DNA of 64,000 nt. Origin: Bacillus pseudomycoides DSM 12442 (GTDB lineage Bacteria; Bacillota; Bacilli; Bacillales; Bacillaceae_G). Shown in pieces: positions 18,313-26,386 of this stretch (position 1 is the first letter of the stretch; every line of letters begins with the position of its first letter). Position numbers and translations under genes: made by a program. The notes below the pieces were generated by a model that saw only the letters and a list, made by a program, of their open reading frames with translations, did not search any database and was not told the DNA's origin. The stretch is taken from positions 3,106,240 to 3,170,239 of the forward strand of contig NZ_CM000745.1 of assembly GCF_000161455.1 (NCBI RefSeq), read 5' to 3'.

Positions 18313-19980
18313 CTAGTAAGTTCTTACCTTAAATGCATCAACAGAAAATGGTTTTGCTTCTGTTAATTCACTATCTTGTGTTAAAGCATGAGTAAAAGCA
18401 AAGAAACCATCTGTTTTCCGTTTCTCTTTATCAATCTTGCAATACTCTTTGTTGCCATTTCCTTTTTCATCTACATAAACATTCCCTACATACAAACGCA
18501 TTAACGGATCATCACCAAACACAATTAATTGTTTAATAAACATCTCATCAATTAATGGTGCTAATTTTGCATGTGTAATCGGGCCTCTTCTCACAACTTC
18601 TAAAGGAATCCCCGTTTCCTTGAATTTCTCCTCTAAGATGGAAGCACGGAAACTATCACAAGCGACCTTCTTGATATTAAATATTTTTGCTTGTTCTAAA
18701 TACCAATTTACAACACGATCTGCATCAATGGATTTATCATAAACAATCGTACATAAACCTTTTTCTTTTGCAATTTCAATAATATCGGGGTTGATATCTT
18801 GCAATTTTAAAGCCATATGATGAATGAAAGTGTGCTGTATCCAATATCTTTTCCCATCATGTTTAAATAACAAACCAACAGAACAAAAGTCTCGAACATC
18901 TGCAAAATCAATACCGCCTACTGCATCAATACCCTTTAGATTCTCTGGAAAAGGTTGATCTGTTGCTAATCTATCTTCATAGGTTGCAACCTCTTTTCTA
19001 GAATCTTCAACTGGTGAATTCATTCGTTTTGTCATAAATTCAATACGTAATGAACTGTTTTTCTGCATATCGTAGTATTCTTGACGCATTTTTTGTTGTA
19101 AAGATGGATTATATCGGTATGATGGATTCGCTTTTTCCCACATTTCTTCATTATCTACTTCTGACGGATCATCTAATTTACAAATGAACGGAAATAATGT
19201 GGAATCTGGCAACTCTTTATTTAATACTGCTCTTGCTTCTTCTTTTAAATCATCAAGAACACCACCACGAACATAACCATCTGTAGAAATATAGAAAATA
19301 CGTGGATCTTTCTTTTTACCAAGACCAGAAGTAAATACCTTTATATTCTTGTAATTGTCATATTCATGTATCTCATCGAAAATAACAATACCAGAACGCT
19401 TACCATCTTTTGTTCTAGCATTTGATGTATTGTAGTTCATTTTTGATTTTGTACGTTTATGTTGAATCAATGTTTGAGACTTATAAAAATTCTTCTTCAT
19501 TTTTTTCTTATGTTTTAGATCATCTAAAACATTGTAAACATCTTCGAATGAGGTTTTTGCTTGATCTTCTGATGTTGCAACAATATCAATATCGTAGTTT
19601 GGTATTCCATGATGTGATGTCAGCATAAAAAAACCATCATAACCCATCCAACCATTCTTACCAGCACCACGCCCTAATAAATTAAAAAAGCGATCAAACA
19701 TCAATCGACCATCATCATAACGAACGCCAAATATAAATGCATTGCAAAACTTCTGCCAAGGGAACAATTGAAAAGGAAAATAAGGTGCTGGAACACTCAC
19801 TGATTTTTCAATTGCTTCTGCATCTATTACAACGTTTGGTTGATCTAATTTCCATCGTAGAAATTCCATAAGCTGTTTTTGTTCTTTACAAGCTTGAATT
19901 TCTCCATTTTCAACCATTCTCATGTAATCATCAATGTAGGGGTGATAATTATACGTCTTCGTCTTCGTCATCATCATCAT
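18313..19980 (-). CDS. terL: Terminase large subunit
   Basis: 555 residues. The ATPase has a Walker-A-like LLGRGAGKN near residue 108 and a Walker B VIFDEIHEYD near residue 200. The RNase-H-fold nuclease has GGIDFADVRDF near residue 355 and KTDGFFAFTHAL near residue 530. It packages DNA into the prohead through the portal. The first four ATG codons are tandem and lie inside the TerS gene (32-base overlap), so the true start among them is uncertain. Intact, but without a capsid it has nothing to fill. Confidence 0.92.
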   Translation of the reverse strand: MMMMTKTKTYNYHPYIDDYMRMVENGEIQACKEQKQLMEFLRWKLDQPNVVIDAEAIEKSVSVPAPYFPFQLFPWQKFCNAFIFGVRYDDGRLMFDRFFNLLGRGAGKNGWMGYDGFFMLTSHHGIPNYDIDIVATSEDQAKTSFEDVYNVLDDLKHKKKMKKNFYKSQTLIQHKRTKSKMNYNTSNARTKDGKRSGIVIFDEIHEYDNYKNIKVFTSGLGKKKDPRIFYISTDGYVRGGVLDDLKEEARAVLNKELPDSTLFPFICKLDDPSEVDNEEMWEKANPSYRYNPSLQQKMRQEYYDMQKNSSLRIEFMTKRMNSPVEDSRKEVATYEDRLATDQPFPENLKGIDAVGGIDFADVRDFCSVGLLFKHDGKRYWIQHTFIHHMALKLQDINPDIIEIAKEKGLCTIVYDKSIDADRVVNWYLEQAKIFNIKKVACDSFRASILEEKFKETGIPLEVVRRGPITHAKLAPLIDEMFIKQLIVFGDDPLMRLYVGNVYVDEKGNGNKEYCKIDKEKRKTDGFFAFTHALTQDSELTEAKPFSVDAFKVRTY

Positions 19981-20476
19981 CCTTATCTACTTCTGTTGCT
20001 TTCAATCCTAGTTCTGCTAAAAGTTTAAGCATTTGAGCATTCGTTTTATTTAGTTCACTAATACTTTCATTTTTCTTTTTGCCCCTTTGCTTTCCATTCA
20101 ACCAATCAACAACAACACCCCTTTCTTCTATATCAAGAATGAGATTGTTTTTAATGTCCCAAAGTGCCATATAGTCAGATACTAAATCAGTATAATGTGC
20201 GCCAAATGTTCCGTTTTCTTCTAATTGGTTCATTAAATCCTGTTTGATAGTCTCTTTTAGCTTGTTTATTTTCGGCTTTGGTTTTGTGTGCACCCTTGTT
20301 TTTTTAGGTGCAACCTTTTGAACTTTGTGTGCACCCTCTCTTTGCCACCCATATCTCTTTTTCCATGACTTTACGGTATTAATAGAAACAGCATATTTTT
20401 CTGCAATGTCCTTATACTTCATACCGCTTAAATAGTCACTGTGAGCGACTTCTTGAGGTGTCGCATTATTATTCAT
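19949..20476 (-). CDS. terS: Terminase small subunit
   Basis: 175 residues. An N-terminal helix-turn-helix (ATPQEVAHSDYLSGMKYKDI, INTVKSWKKRYGW) binds the packaging site; a basic linker (KKTRVHTKPKPK) and central oligomerisation helices follow, ending in an acidic tail DKDDDDDEDEDV. This is the PBSX-like TerS family. Its gene carries copies of a 13-bp repeat that may be its own binding site. AGAGGTGGTG precedes the ATG. Confidence 0.88.
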   Translation of the reverse strand: MNNNATPQEVAHSDYLSGMKYKDIAEKYAVSINTVKSWKKRYGWQREGAHKVQKVAPKKTRVHTKPKPKINKLKETIKQDLMNQLEENGTFGAHYTDLVSDYMALWDIKNNLILDIEERGVVVDWLNGKQRGKKKNESISELNKTNAQMLKLLAELGLKATEVDKDDDDDEDEDV

Positions 20477-20564
20477 CCATATTCACCACCTCTTTCCATA
20501 CATCGAATTTGAGGCGGTTTTAAACGAATTTAAAAAGGATGCACCCTGTATTTTGTGTGCACCC
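20283..20564. repeat. Iterated TTTGTGTGCACCC repeats at terS (possible packaging site)
   Basis: Three perfect 13-bp direct copies at 20283-20295, 20324-20336 and 20552-20564, plus degenerate copies near 20306 and 20538. Two lie inside terS and one just upstream. Iterated sites at the small-terminase gene are typical of packaging recognition sequences. Confidence 0.55.
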
Positions 20565-20665
20565 CTCCCCCTCACGTGAGAAAATCAAAAAATATTTTTT
20601 CCGACGTCCCCTCCCCGTTGAATGGTTCCCCAGAAAAAAAGCTAAAATTTTTGACCGGGGGGGTT
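20565..20665. other. GC-rich intergenic stretch, candidate cos region
   Basis: This gap between terS and a small gene contains runs of C and G unusual for the surrounding AT-rich DNA, the palindrome CTCACGTGAG (20573-20582), and a G7 run near 20658. It lies between terS and the HNH gene, where cos sites of HK97-type phages are found. Confidence 0.35.
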
Positions 20666-20989
20666 TTAGGAAACTAATTCAAAGTATGTTTCGATAAAAT
20701 CTAAAATAAAAAAGACTTCTTCACTAGAAATCTTTAGAATATCTATAGTAAATTTTAATTTCTCTTCATCTTGCGATCTTTCTCTTACATCAATAAGTTT
20801 AAGTCGTTTGCACTTCCTTGGATTAACACAGTCTCTTATCTGACAGTAACGCCAGTAAGAATACTTTCTAAACTGATTCAACATGTCACGTTCATATGAA
20901 GTTCGTTCTTCCTTATCAGTATCAGCATATTGAATCATTAAGTCAGTATCGAATGTCCAACTACCATCCACAATAATCATAGCTACCAC
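20666..20989 (-). CDS. Prophage protein of unknown function
   Basis: 107 residues, acidic ends, with a cysteine-containing centre (YCQIRDCVNPRKCKRLKLID). No family recognised. Its start overlaps the end of the HNH endonuclease gene, so it belongs to the packaging operon. The CxxxxC...C spacing might bind a metal, but this is only a possibility. Confidence 0.6.
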   Translation of the reverse strand: MVAMIIVDGSWTFDTDLMIQYADTDKEERTSYERDMLNQFRKYSYWRYCQIRDCVNPRKCKRLKLIDVRERSQDEEKLKFTIDILKISSEEVFFILDFIETYFELVS

Positions 20990-21291
20990 CGTTCCTCATT
21001 CAAGAACTTAGGTTTTTTCTTCTCAATCTTATCTAACCGATCATGTACTTCATTATGACATCGAATGCATAAACATTGTAAGTTATCCAAGTCTAATGCT
21101 AAATGTGGATGCGTCTTTACTTCTTTAAGATGATGCACATTCTCAGCAGGTTTGTATTTACCTTTTGACTTACACATCTGACATTCATAGTTATCTCGCT
21201 TTAAAGCTTTAAGCCTTAGCTCTCTCCACTCTTTAGACTTGTAGAACTTCATAAGTTTTCCTTCTCTTATGAGTTTAATATAGTCAATCAT
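20983..21291 (-). CDS. HNH endonuclease (packaging-associated)
   Basis: 102 residues with the motif set of phage HNH nucleases: KFYKSKEWRELRLKALKRDN, a CxxC (CQMC) near residue 38, NVHHLKEV, and LQCLCIRCHNEVHD at the end. Such proteins act with the large terminase to cut cos sites in HK97-like phages. The ATG at 21291 shares a base with the stop codon of the preceding gene (TAATG). Confidence 0.9.
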   Translation of the reverse strand: MIDYIKLIREGKLMKFYKSKEWRELRLKALKRDNYECQMCKSKGKYKPAENVHHLKEVKTHPHLALDLDNLQCLCIRCHNEVHDRLDKIEKKKPKFLNEERW

Positions 21292-21533
21292 TAGCACACC
21301 ATCCTTGCTCGTACACAGATAGGCTTACGATACATAACCTGTGATCTTATTACTTTATGTTTAACGTATCCATATACTGGACGCTCTGGACGTTCCAACT
21401 TATACTCCATATACTTTGCTGAAAGTTCTTTAATTTGTTCCCAGTAGCTAGAAAACAACTGAGAGATTACTTTATATAATTCATACGCTAACTTGTTAAA
21501 GGCTTCTCTAAGTGATTCAATATTAATGTTCAT
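21291..21533 (-). CDS. Small prophage protein of unknown function
   Basis: 80 residues: an N-terminal helical half (LREAFNKLAYELYKVISQLF) and a basic C-terminal half (PVYGYVKHKVIRSQVMYRKP). No family recognised. It is coupled to the HNH gene. Its start is supported by AAGGGGTGAAGG. Confidence 0.55.
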   Translation of the reverse strand: MNINIESLREAFNKLAYELYKVISQLFSSYWEQIKELSAKYMEYKLERPERPVYGYVKHKVIRSQVMYRKPICVRARMVC

Positions 21534-21544
21534 TCCTTCACCCC

Positions 21545-21625
21545 TTAACCTTCTTTATCCTCACCAATGCGATAACCAAAATATACTACTAATAAAGTAA
21601 CAAGTGTACCTATGAAGTATCCCAT
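21545..21625 (-). CDS. 26-residue membrane peptide
   Basis: A short frame, MGYFIGTLVTLLVVYFGYRI then GEDKEG, preceded by TTAGGAGGTC at good spacing. One transmembrane helix with a charged tail. It sits between packaging genes; small membrane proteins are common there in Bacillus phages. Function unknown. Confidence 0.5.
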   Translation of the reverse strand: MGYFIGTLVTLLVVYFGYRIGEDKEG

Positions 21626-21650
21626 AAGACCTCCTAACCAAAACACCCCA

Positions 21651-21725
21651 TCACTTCCTCACAATAAAATAAGACGCTAAACCGATAACGGCAGCGCCTA
21701 GGATAATTGATATTGGTTTAATCAT
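21651..21725 (-). CDS. 24-residue membrane peptide
   Basis: A short frame, MIKPISIILGAAVIGLASYF then IVRK, is one hydrophobic helix with a basic end. The ribosome site (GAATGAAAG) is weak and distant, so this call is less sure than its neighbour. Confidence 0.35.
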   Translation of the reverse strand: MIKPISIILGAAVIGLASYFIVRK

Positions 21726-21741
21726 TATGCTTAATGTTCTT

Positions 21742-21933
21742 TCATTCTTGAAGGCATGCTAACTTTTCTAAAAGATCATAATAACTACCATAAGAATCTA
21801 TAACTCCTTTACATGGTCCCACTGTCAAGGCGCCTTTAGGGTCTTGCTCTTTCCACTTCCTGCTAGCTTCTTCCATAATATATCCAAGTTGATGTGTATT
21901 GTTAGCAATAAATCGTTGTATTTCGTCCATCAT
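21742..21933 (-). CDS. Small prophage protein of unknown function
   Basis: 63 residues, acidic, helical (MMDEIQRFIANNTHQLGYIM). AGGAAG precedes the start. It is the first gene after the terminator-bearing gap and so may begin the packaging operon. No family recognised. Confidence 0.5.
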   Translation of the reverse strand: MMDEIQRFIANNTHQLGYIMEEASRKWKEQDPKGALTVGPCKGVIDSYGSYYDLLEKLACLQE

Positions 21934-21964
21934 TTATCTTCCTTCCTGTTAAAACTATCCGCTT

Positions 21965-22010
21965 TATATAATAAAAAGAGCACCCGTTTCCGCGAGCGCT
22001 CCTTTTAAGG
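21965..22010 (-). terminator. Hairpin upstream of the packaging operon
   Basis: On the minus strand AGGAGC and GCTCTT close a hairpin ending in five T. It would stop transcripts entering from the cargo genes on the right. Confidence 0.5.
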
Positions 22011-22567
22011 GATTACGAGAATCCCATTAACGAAAGTCAAGGCTACTAAAGTTAATGAGGTACAAGTAGTATATGCTTGTCTCATTCAAATGTTCACTAG
22101 TTTAATGTGTAATTTCTATATAACAAAGAAAAGCACCCGAATGGATGCTATATCACTACTTATTAATTTGTAATTTAAATACGGTAAATGAAGTTTTATT
22201 CTTTTCTCAAGAAGCCAATGTTGTTTGCACAACTGCATCTACACAGTATCAAGTTCCTGAGAGAAGAGCAAAAAGCCCTCCTATATTAACGAGATCATTC
22301 AATCAATACCATTAAAGCTGGTTACGGATTTTAAATTATGCCGTCAATATGAAGCCGTTTAGAATTATAAAGGTATCCTTGTGAGAAGTGTTTTCCGCCA
22401 CTTCTCACAATACAAATATAACATGGTGATTCTAAAACAACCGGCACATTTACGGCCAAAAAGCGGTCACGACTCTGCCACTTATTTTAATTCGCCAATA
22501 ACCTTTATTTCCCTAGACAAGCCCACTGCAACAACCATAAAGAATAAATTGGATTTCTATTAAGGTG
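22011..22567. other. Gene-poor stretch with hairpins
   Basis: No convincing gene. AGCACCC/GGATGCT at 22133-22149, followed on the minus strand by TTTTC, looks like another leftward terminator. At 22379-22410 TTGTGAGAAGTG and CACTTCTCACAA form a perfect 12-bp hairpin with an eight-base loop and no T run. The open frame at 22381-22563 starts inside that hairpin and looks accidental. Confidence 0.45.
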
Positions 22568-23083
22568 TTATGCTTGTTCTGATTGTTGAACATGTAATGG
22601 AGGCGGAATAATCCAACCTTTTTTCTTATTCAGACGAAGTAATATAGCTCCAGCTTGTGCTTTTTTCATATGGAATTGACCAAACATCATTCCTACATCT
22701 TCTCGAAGAGATTGTCCCATTGCTTGGCTACATGCTACTAATCCAGCAGCAAGATCCATGGAAACTTTAGCTGCAATTTCTGCATCATTAATACGAGCAC
22801 CTGGAGGAATCGTTTCAATAGATGCAACTGGTCTTTCTGGAGGTGCTGGTGGTAATGCAACACCATTTAATTTTAATAAATTTTTTAATTCTTCAACTTC
22901 TGATTGGATATCATTCTCTACAAGATTTTCTAAAAATTTCTTTAAATCCTCGTCTCCTGTGTGGTTAATAAGAACTTGATATCCAGCAATTGCACCTTGT
23001 GCCGCTGCAAGATAACTCCAAATCCCAAAGACTTCTCCGTAGTGCATTGGTTCATTTTGTGGATTTCCACTTAAAACACCCAT
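22568..23083 (-). CDS. DUF3231 family protein
   Basis: 171 residues from the ATG at 23083, which follows TTAAGGAGG; a longer open frame upstream lacks support. The sequence (MGVLSGNPQNEPMHYGEVFG, LINHTGDEDLKKFLENLVEN, KKGWIIPPPLHVQ) matches the DUF3231 family, all-helical ferritin-like bundles found almost only in endospore formers. Function unknown. It is not a phage structural gene and looks like cargo. Confidence 0.75.
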   Translation of the reverse strand: MGVLSGNPQNEPMHYGEVFGIWSYLAAAQGAIAGYQVLINHTGDEDLKKFLENLVENDIQSEVEELKNLLKLNGVALPPAPPERPVASIETIPPGARINDAEIAAKVSMDLAAGLVACSQAMGQSLREDVGMMFGQFHMKKAQAGAILLRLNKKKGWIIPPPLHVQQSEQA

Positions 23084-23200
23084 TAAAATATTCCTCCTTA
23101 AAGAAATTAAACTTTTAATAACAACTCTTACTATAGAAAAAATTTTCCCAACCATGTTCCGGGTTAAAGAAAATAAGTTCTTATAACTCATAAGGCACAC

Positions 23201-23211
23201 CTTACCCATAT
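23201..23211. repeat. CTTACCCATAT copy 1
   Basis: Eleven bases shared with 23950-23960 and 24739-24749. The three copies separate the WGxxGxxG and secreted-protein genes into units of about 750-790 bp. Confidence 0.4.
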
Positions 23212-23428
23212 ATAGTAATTACACCTTATAGAATGTACTGCTACAAAAAAATTATTCATATAAATAACACATATATTTCAATTAACATAATCCATTATTA
23301 TCAGTACTTTTAATAATAGAAATTAAAGATATTTATCATAATTTTAACTCAAATGAATTTATATATTCTTAAACGAATATTGTCTAAAGGAACTGGAGAC
23401 ATTACTAAATATGAAAGGAGGGAAAACC

Positions 23429-23731
23429 ATGAAGAAAAAACTGTCATCTATTTTAGGTGCCCTATTACTAACTATTTTGGTTTTTGGTACAAGCGTCCAT
23501 GCTGAATACGATGGATATAATACGGATAGAGTTAACAATAATAATATTACAACTCGAGTTAATGACGATAACATGAATAGAGTTAATTATGATACTAGAA
23601 CTCGAAATGTGAATACAACAAATGATTTGAATAATAATCGTAAAAATAATAATTGGGCATGGCTTGGTTTATTAGGACTAGTAGGTTTATTCGGTCTTAG
23701 AAGAAAAGAAAAAGAACCAGAAAGACGTTAA
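23429..23731 (+). CDS. WGxxGxxG-type secreted or anchored small protein
   Basis: 100 residues from the ATG at 23429, preceded by AAAGGAGGG. A Sec signal (MKKKLSSILGALLLTILVFG, cleavage after VHA) is followed by an Asn/Arg-rich region and a C-terminal hydrophobic segment with WAWLGLLGLVGLFGLRRKEK, the WGxxGxxG pattern ending in basic residues. Related proteins are widespread in Bacillus and of unknown role. It is on the opposite strand to its neighbours with its own terminator, so it is probably a separately expressed cargo gene. Confidence 0.75.
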   Translation: MKKKLSSILGALLLTILVFGTSVHAEYDGYNTDRVNNNNITTRVNDDNMNRVNYDTRTRNVNTTNDLNNNRKNNNWAWLGLLGLVGLFGLRRKEKEPERR

Positions 23732-23799
23732 TGTAGAACATTGCATTTAACTTAAAAAGATACTTATTCATCAAAAAAATGCAAAATGAATAAACTATG

Positions 23800-23830
23800 A
23801 ATCGCCTTTAATAAGGCGATTTTTTATTTT
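23800..23830 (+). terminator. Terminator of the WGxxGxxG gene
   Basis: AATCGCCTT-TAAT-AAGGCGATT followed by TTTTATTTTTT, 69 bases after the stop codon. Confidence 0.85.
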
Positions 23831-23948
23831 TTCAAAATCAATAATAATTATATAAAAACGGATACTATTCAATGAATTTCTTAACTTGATGGTAATAGAG
23901 CGGTACGTCCATTTAACGAACAACGCTTCTTTTTTATACCGTCGCTTC

Positions 23949-23962
23949 ACTTACCCATATCT
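23949..23962. repeat. ACTTACCCATATCT direct repeat, left copy
   Basis: Identical over 14 bases to 24738-24751, which is the left arm of a dif-like site. Together they flank the secreted repeat-protein gene. Confidence 0.6.
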
Positions 23963-23978
23963 GACATTGTCGAAAATA

Positions 23979-24014
23979 AAAAAGAAGAATACTCCTTCAA
24001 GTATTCTTCTTTTT
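23979..24014. terminator. Bidirectional terminator after the secreted repeat protein
   Basis: AAAAAGAAGAATACT pairs with AGTATTCTTCTTTTT over a six-base loop, just after the stop of the minus-strand gene. Confidence 0.85.
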
Positions 24015-24019
24015 CACTA

Positions 24020-24514
24020 TTATTTCATATAACCGTTGCTATCAAAATAGTATTTTGTCCCGTCAATTACTAATGATTCATTTGTTGCAAGTCCATAATC
24101 TCCTGGAATAAAATACATCCATTTTCCTTGTGCGTTTTGTTCCCAACCTGACTTTTGAACTAATTTTCCTCCTGGAGCAAATAAATACCATCTTTCTCCT
24201 GCAGAACCACGGTCTATCACCATCCATCCATTTGTAGTAGAATTAATGCATTTATTGCCTGGATCAACCATAATACGTCTAGAAATATAATACCAATCTT
24301 GTCCAGATTTCACCCAACCATTATATATTGAGTTTCCATTATCGGCATATAAGTTAAAAACCCATATTTTAGAAGGGCACGTTCCTACTGTTTCTAGTTC
24401 CTTCCATTCTCCATCAGTTCCAGCTACATATGTATTAGCTGCAAAAGCATTTGTAGTAGGATAAATAGCAAAAATAACAAAACATAATATCATTGCTTTT
24501 ACAAATTTTTTCAT
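24020..24514 (-). CDS. Secreted protein with cell-wall/choline-binding-like repeats
   Basis: 164 residues. A Sec signal (MKKFVKAMILCFVIFAIYPT, cleavage after AFA) precedes aromatic repeats such as GWVKSGQDWYYIS, ERWYLFAPGGKL and KYYFDSNGYMK, reminiscent of choline/glucan-binding repeats that attach proteins to wall polymers. There is no catalytic domain. It has its own terminator and is flanked by 14-bp direct repeats, which suggests cargo. Role unknown. Confidence 0.65.
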   Translation of the reverse strand: MKKFVKAMILCFVIFAIYPTTNAFAANTYVAGTDGEWKELETVGTCPSKIWVFNLYADNGNSIYNGWVKSGQDWYYISRRIMVDPGNKCINSTTNGWMVIDRGSAGERWYLFAPGGKLVQKSGWEQNAQGKWMYFIPGDYGLATNESLVIDGTKYYFDSNGYMK

Positions 24515-24737
24515 AATAATCTATTTCCTCCCTAATAAATTTAATACCGTTAAATCATACTATATAAAAATATAATTGTATACTGAATTTCATAATAAAT
24601 AACCAAAATTATACACTTTGAGAGACACCCCTAAAAATATAGGAAATACTCTTATTAAAAGCACCGACTAGATTCACTTCAATAAGAAGATATTAATTTA
24701 TAAAAAAATGTCTTAGTATTTTTTGTTTTGCCTTATG

Positions 24738-24851
24738 ACTTACCCATATCTTATATTTTGTGTAACTGCCCCTATCGCTGAATCCCTTGATATCCATAGC
24801 TTCATAACACTTTCCTTTTTGAGTTACACAACACATAAAAAATGGGTAACT
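24738..24851. repeat. Pair of inverted dif-like 30-bp sites
   Basis: Site 1 (24738-24767) starts ACTTACCCAT and ends TTGTGTAACT; site 2 (24822-24851) starts AGTTACACAA and ends ATGGGTAACT. Site 2 reverse-complemented matches site 1 at 25 of 30 positions. Each site also has imperfect inverted arms around a 7-8 bp centre, like a tyrosine-recombinase core site. A 54-bp spacer separates them, and the nearby gene encodes a tyrosine recombinase. Confidence 0.6.
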
Positions 24852-24881
24852 ATAAAAGACAAAAAAATAAAAAGGATGTTG

Positions 24882-25424
24882 CTATATTTTGAATCTGGTC
24901 ATAGCTTTATCCATTGCATCTTGGTTAACACCTATGTATCTTAATGTAACTCTTTCGGATGAATGGTTAAATATCTCCATCAGCAATGCGATATTCTTCG
25001 TTTGCATATACATATGATAGCCGAATGTCTTACGTAATGTATGCGTTCCTATTTCGTCTAACCCAAACTCTGCTGCAGTACTTCTAAGTATCTTATATGC
25101 CATACTTCGTCCGATTGGTTTATTCTTTCCTTCGCGACTCTTAATCAAGTACTCATTATCATCTCTTTCTTCGATATACCAACGTAATTCTCTTTTTAAT
25201 GCTGGTGTCAATTGAATACGTTTCTGTTTTCCCGTCTTCTTTTCTCTCATTGAAATATGACTACCTTTTAAATCACCAACTCGTAGCTTTAAAATATCAC
25301 TAATACGTAAACCTGTATTAATTCCCATTACAAACAAAATATAATTGCGTTCATTATTTTCCTTTAGATATTCTTTAATTTGTTATATTTGCTCTGGCTC
25401 TCGAATAGGTTGGACAAAATTCAT
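24882..25424 (-). pseudogene. Small tyrosine recombinase interrupted by a stop codon
   Basis: From the ATG at 25424 the frame reads MNFVQPIREPEQI and hits TAA at 25383-25385 (probably a CAA codon changed to TAA), then continues to the end as a phage-integrase catalytic domain: GINTGLRISDILKLRVGDL with the first Arg, GTHTLRKTFGYH with the HxLR box, and LRYIGV with the nucleophile Tyr. About 180 residues in all, the size of the small recombinases found after ArpU in Bacillus prophages. A restart at 25337 would lack only the first part. The ATG overlaps the arpU stop. Confidence 0.85.
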
Positions 25425-25890
25425 AGATCACCCCCTCCATAATGCTTTTCTACCTCATATGCTTCTAATCTCAGAGCGAAAGCTAGTTTATAAAAAGCAT
25501 TAGACTTATTACGTCTATATGTGCGCTCACTCATGCCAATCTCGTTATAAACCATATAATCAAAAACTTCTTCATCTTCTAAATAACGTTTATAATAATG
25601 TCTCTTTGATTCTTACTAAACCTACTTAATGCCTTGTCGATCTGAAAAGATAGGCGTTTTAACCTTTCTTCTCTTATACTTAATCCTATATTCGCTAAAG
25701 CAACATCTTCAGCTGGTTTCCCTACTACATTTGTTGGTCCATGATATCTTATCTCACCTGAAGCTGTAACCTTCATTTCATTTCTAATCATCCCAAATTG
25801 TCTATAAATACGAACGTTTTCAAGAACCTCTTCTAATCGAGATTGTGTTGCTTTACGGTCAATTTTTGGTAAGAATGTCAATTGTGTCAT
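25421..25890 (-). pseudogene. ArpU-family late transcription regulator, frameshifted
   Basis: MTQLTFLPKIDRKATQSRLE to SRFSKNQRDIII is followed by a frame change; the rest (KRYLEDEEVFDYMVYNEIGM, SERTYRRNKSNAFYKLAFAL, YGGGDL) continues in another frame to TGA at 25421. Adding one base to the short T run at 25589-25591 restores a 156-codon gene, the normal ArpU length. ArpU-like proteins switch on phage late genes, so its loss should leave the lysis and packaging genes silent. AAGGAGTG precedes the ATG at 25890. Confidence 0.88.
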
Positions 25891-25925
25891 ATATATAAAC
25901 ACTCCTTGTCTATTTTATTAATGAA

Positions 25926-25992
25926 AATAAAAAAAGCGGACACCAAACCACAGAGCAATATTGTTATTACTCTTAATAGTTTGATATCCGCT
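25926..25992 (-). terminator. Long terminator hairpin upstream of arpU
   Basis: AGCGGACACCAAAC (25935-25948) pairs with GTTTGATATCCGCT (25979-25992) with a nested inner stem; seven T follow on the minus strand. It blocks early leftward transcription from entering the late region. Confidence 0.75.
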
Positions 25993-26124
25993 GGTTCTTC
26001 CAGTAGGACTAAATATTTAATTTCTATTATTATATCATTTTCTTTCGTCTTAGTAATTTTTAAAAGGATTATTTTGTTCAATTTCTGGATAGATGTTAAT
26101 ATTCTTCATAAAGGAGGTCTATTG

Positions 26125-26241
26125 ATGAAGAATTTATGGACAAAGATTTTTATAGGTGTTCTCATAGGAATTCTTATAGGAACTGCTCTTTTAATAACAT
26201 TATATTTTGTTAGTGTTTCACTTTTTTGGAATCAGCCCTAA
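26125..26241 (+). CDS. 38-residue membrane peptide
   Basis: MKNLWTKIFIGVLIGILIGT, then a hydrophobic stretch ending LFWNQP; AAAGGAGGTC lies eight bases before the ATG. One long transmembrane helix. It opens a plus-strand island between two minus-strand modules. Function unknown. Confidence 0.55.
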   Translation: MKNLWTKIFIGVLIGILIGTALLITLYFVSVSLFWNQP

Positions 26242-26386
26242 ATTAAAAGTGTTTTAAAATCCTACTATTAAAAATATCCTCACGTTTATTTAACGAGTAT
26301 TCCGTCAATAATGTAGATAGGCTGTATGCCAAAACTCATTTAAATTTCTTTCTCCGTCCCCCTTTTGGAGATACCTTGGAGCCGAA

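Noticed and set aside
22381..22563. 60-codon plus-strand open frame
   Set aside because: Begins inside a perfect hairpin, without a ribosome site or protein-like composition.
24738..24767. Site considered as the host chromosome dif site
   Set aside because: Arms and centre length differ from Bacillus dif, it lies inside a prophage, and it is paired with an inverted copy.
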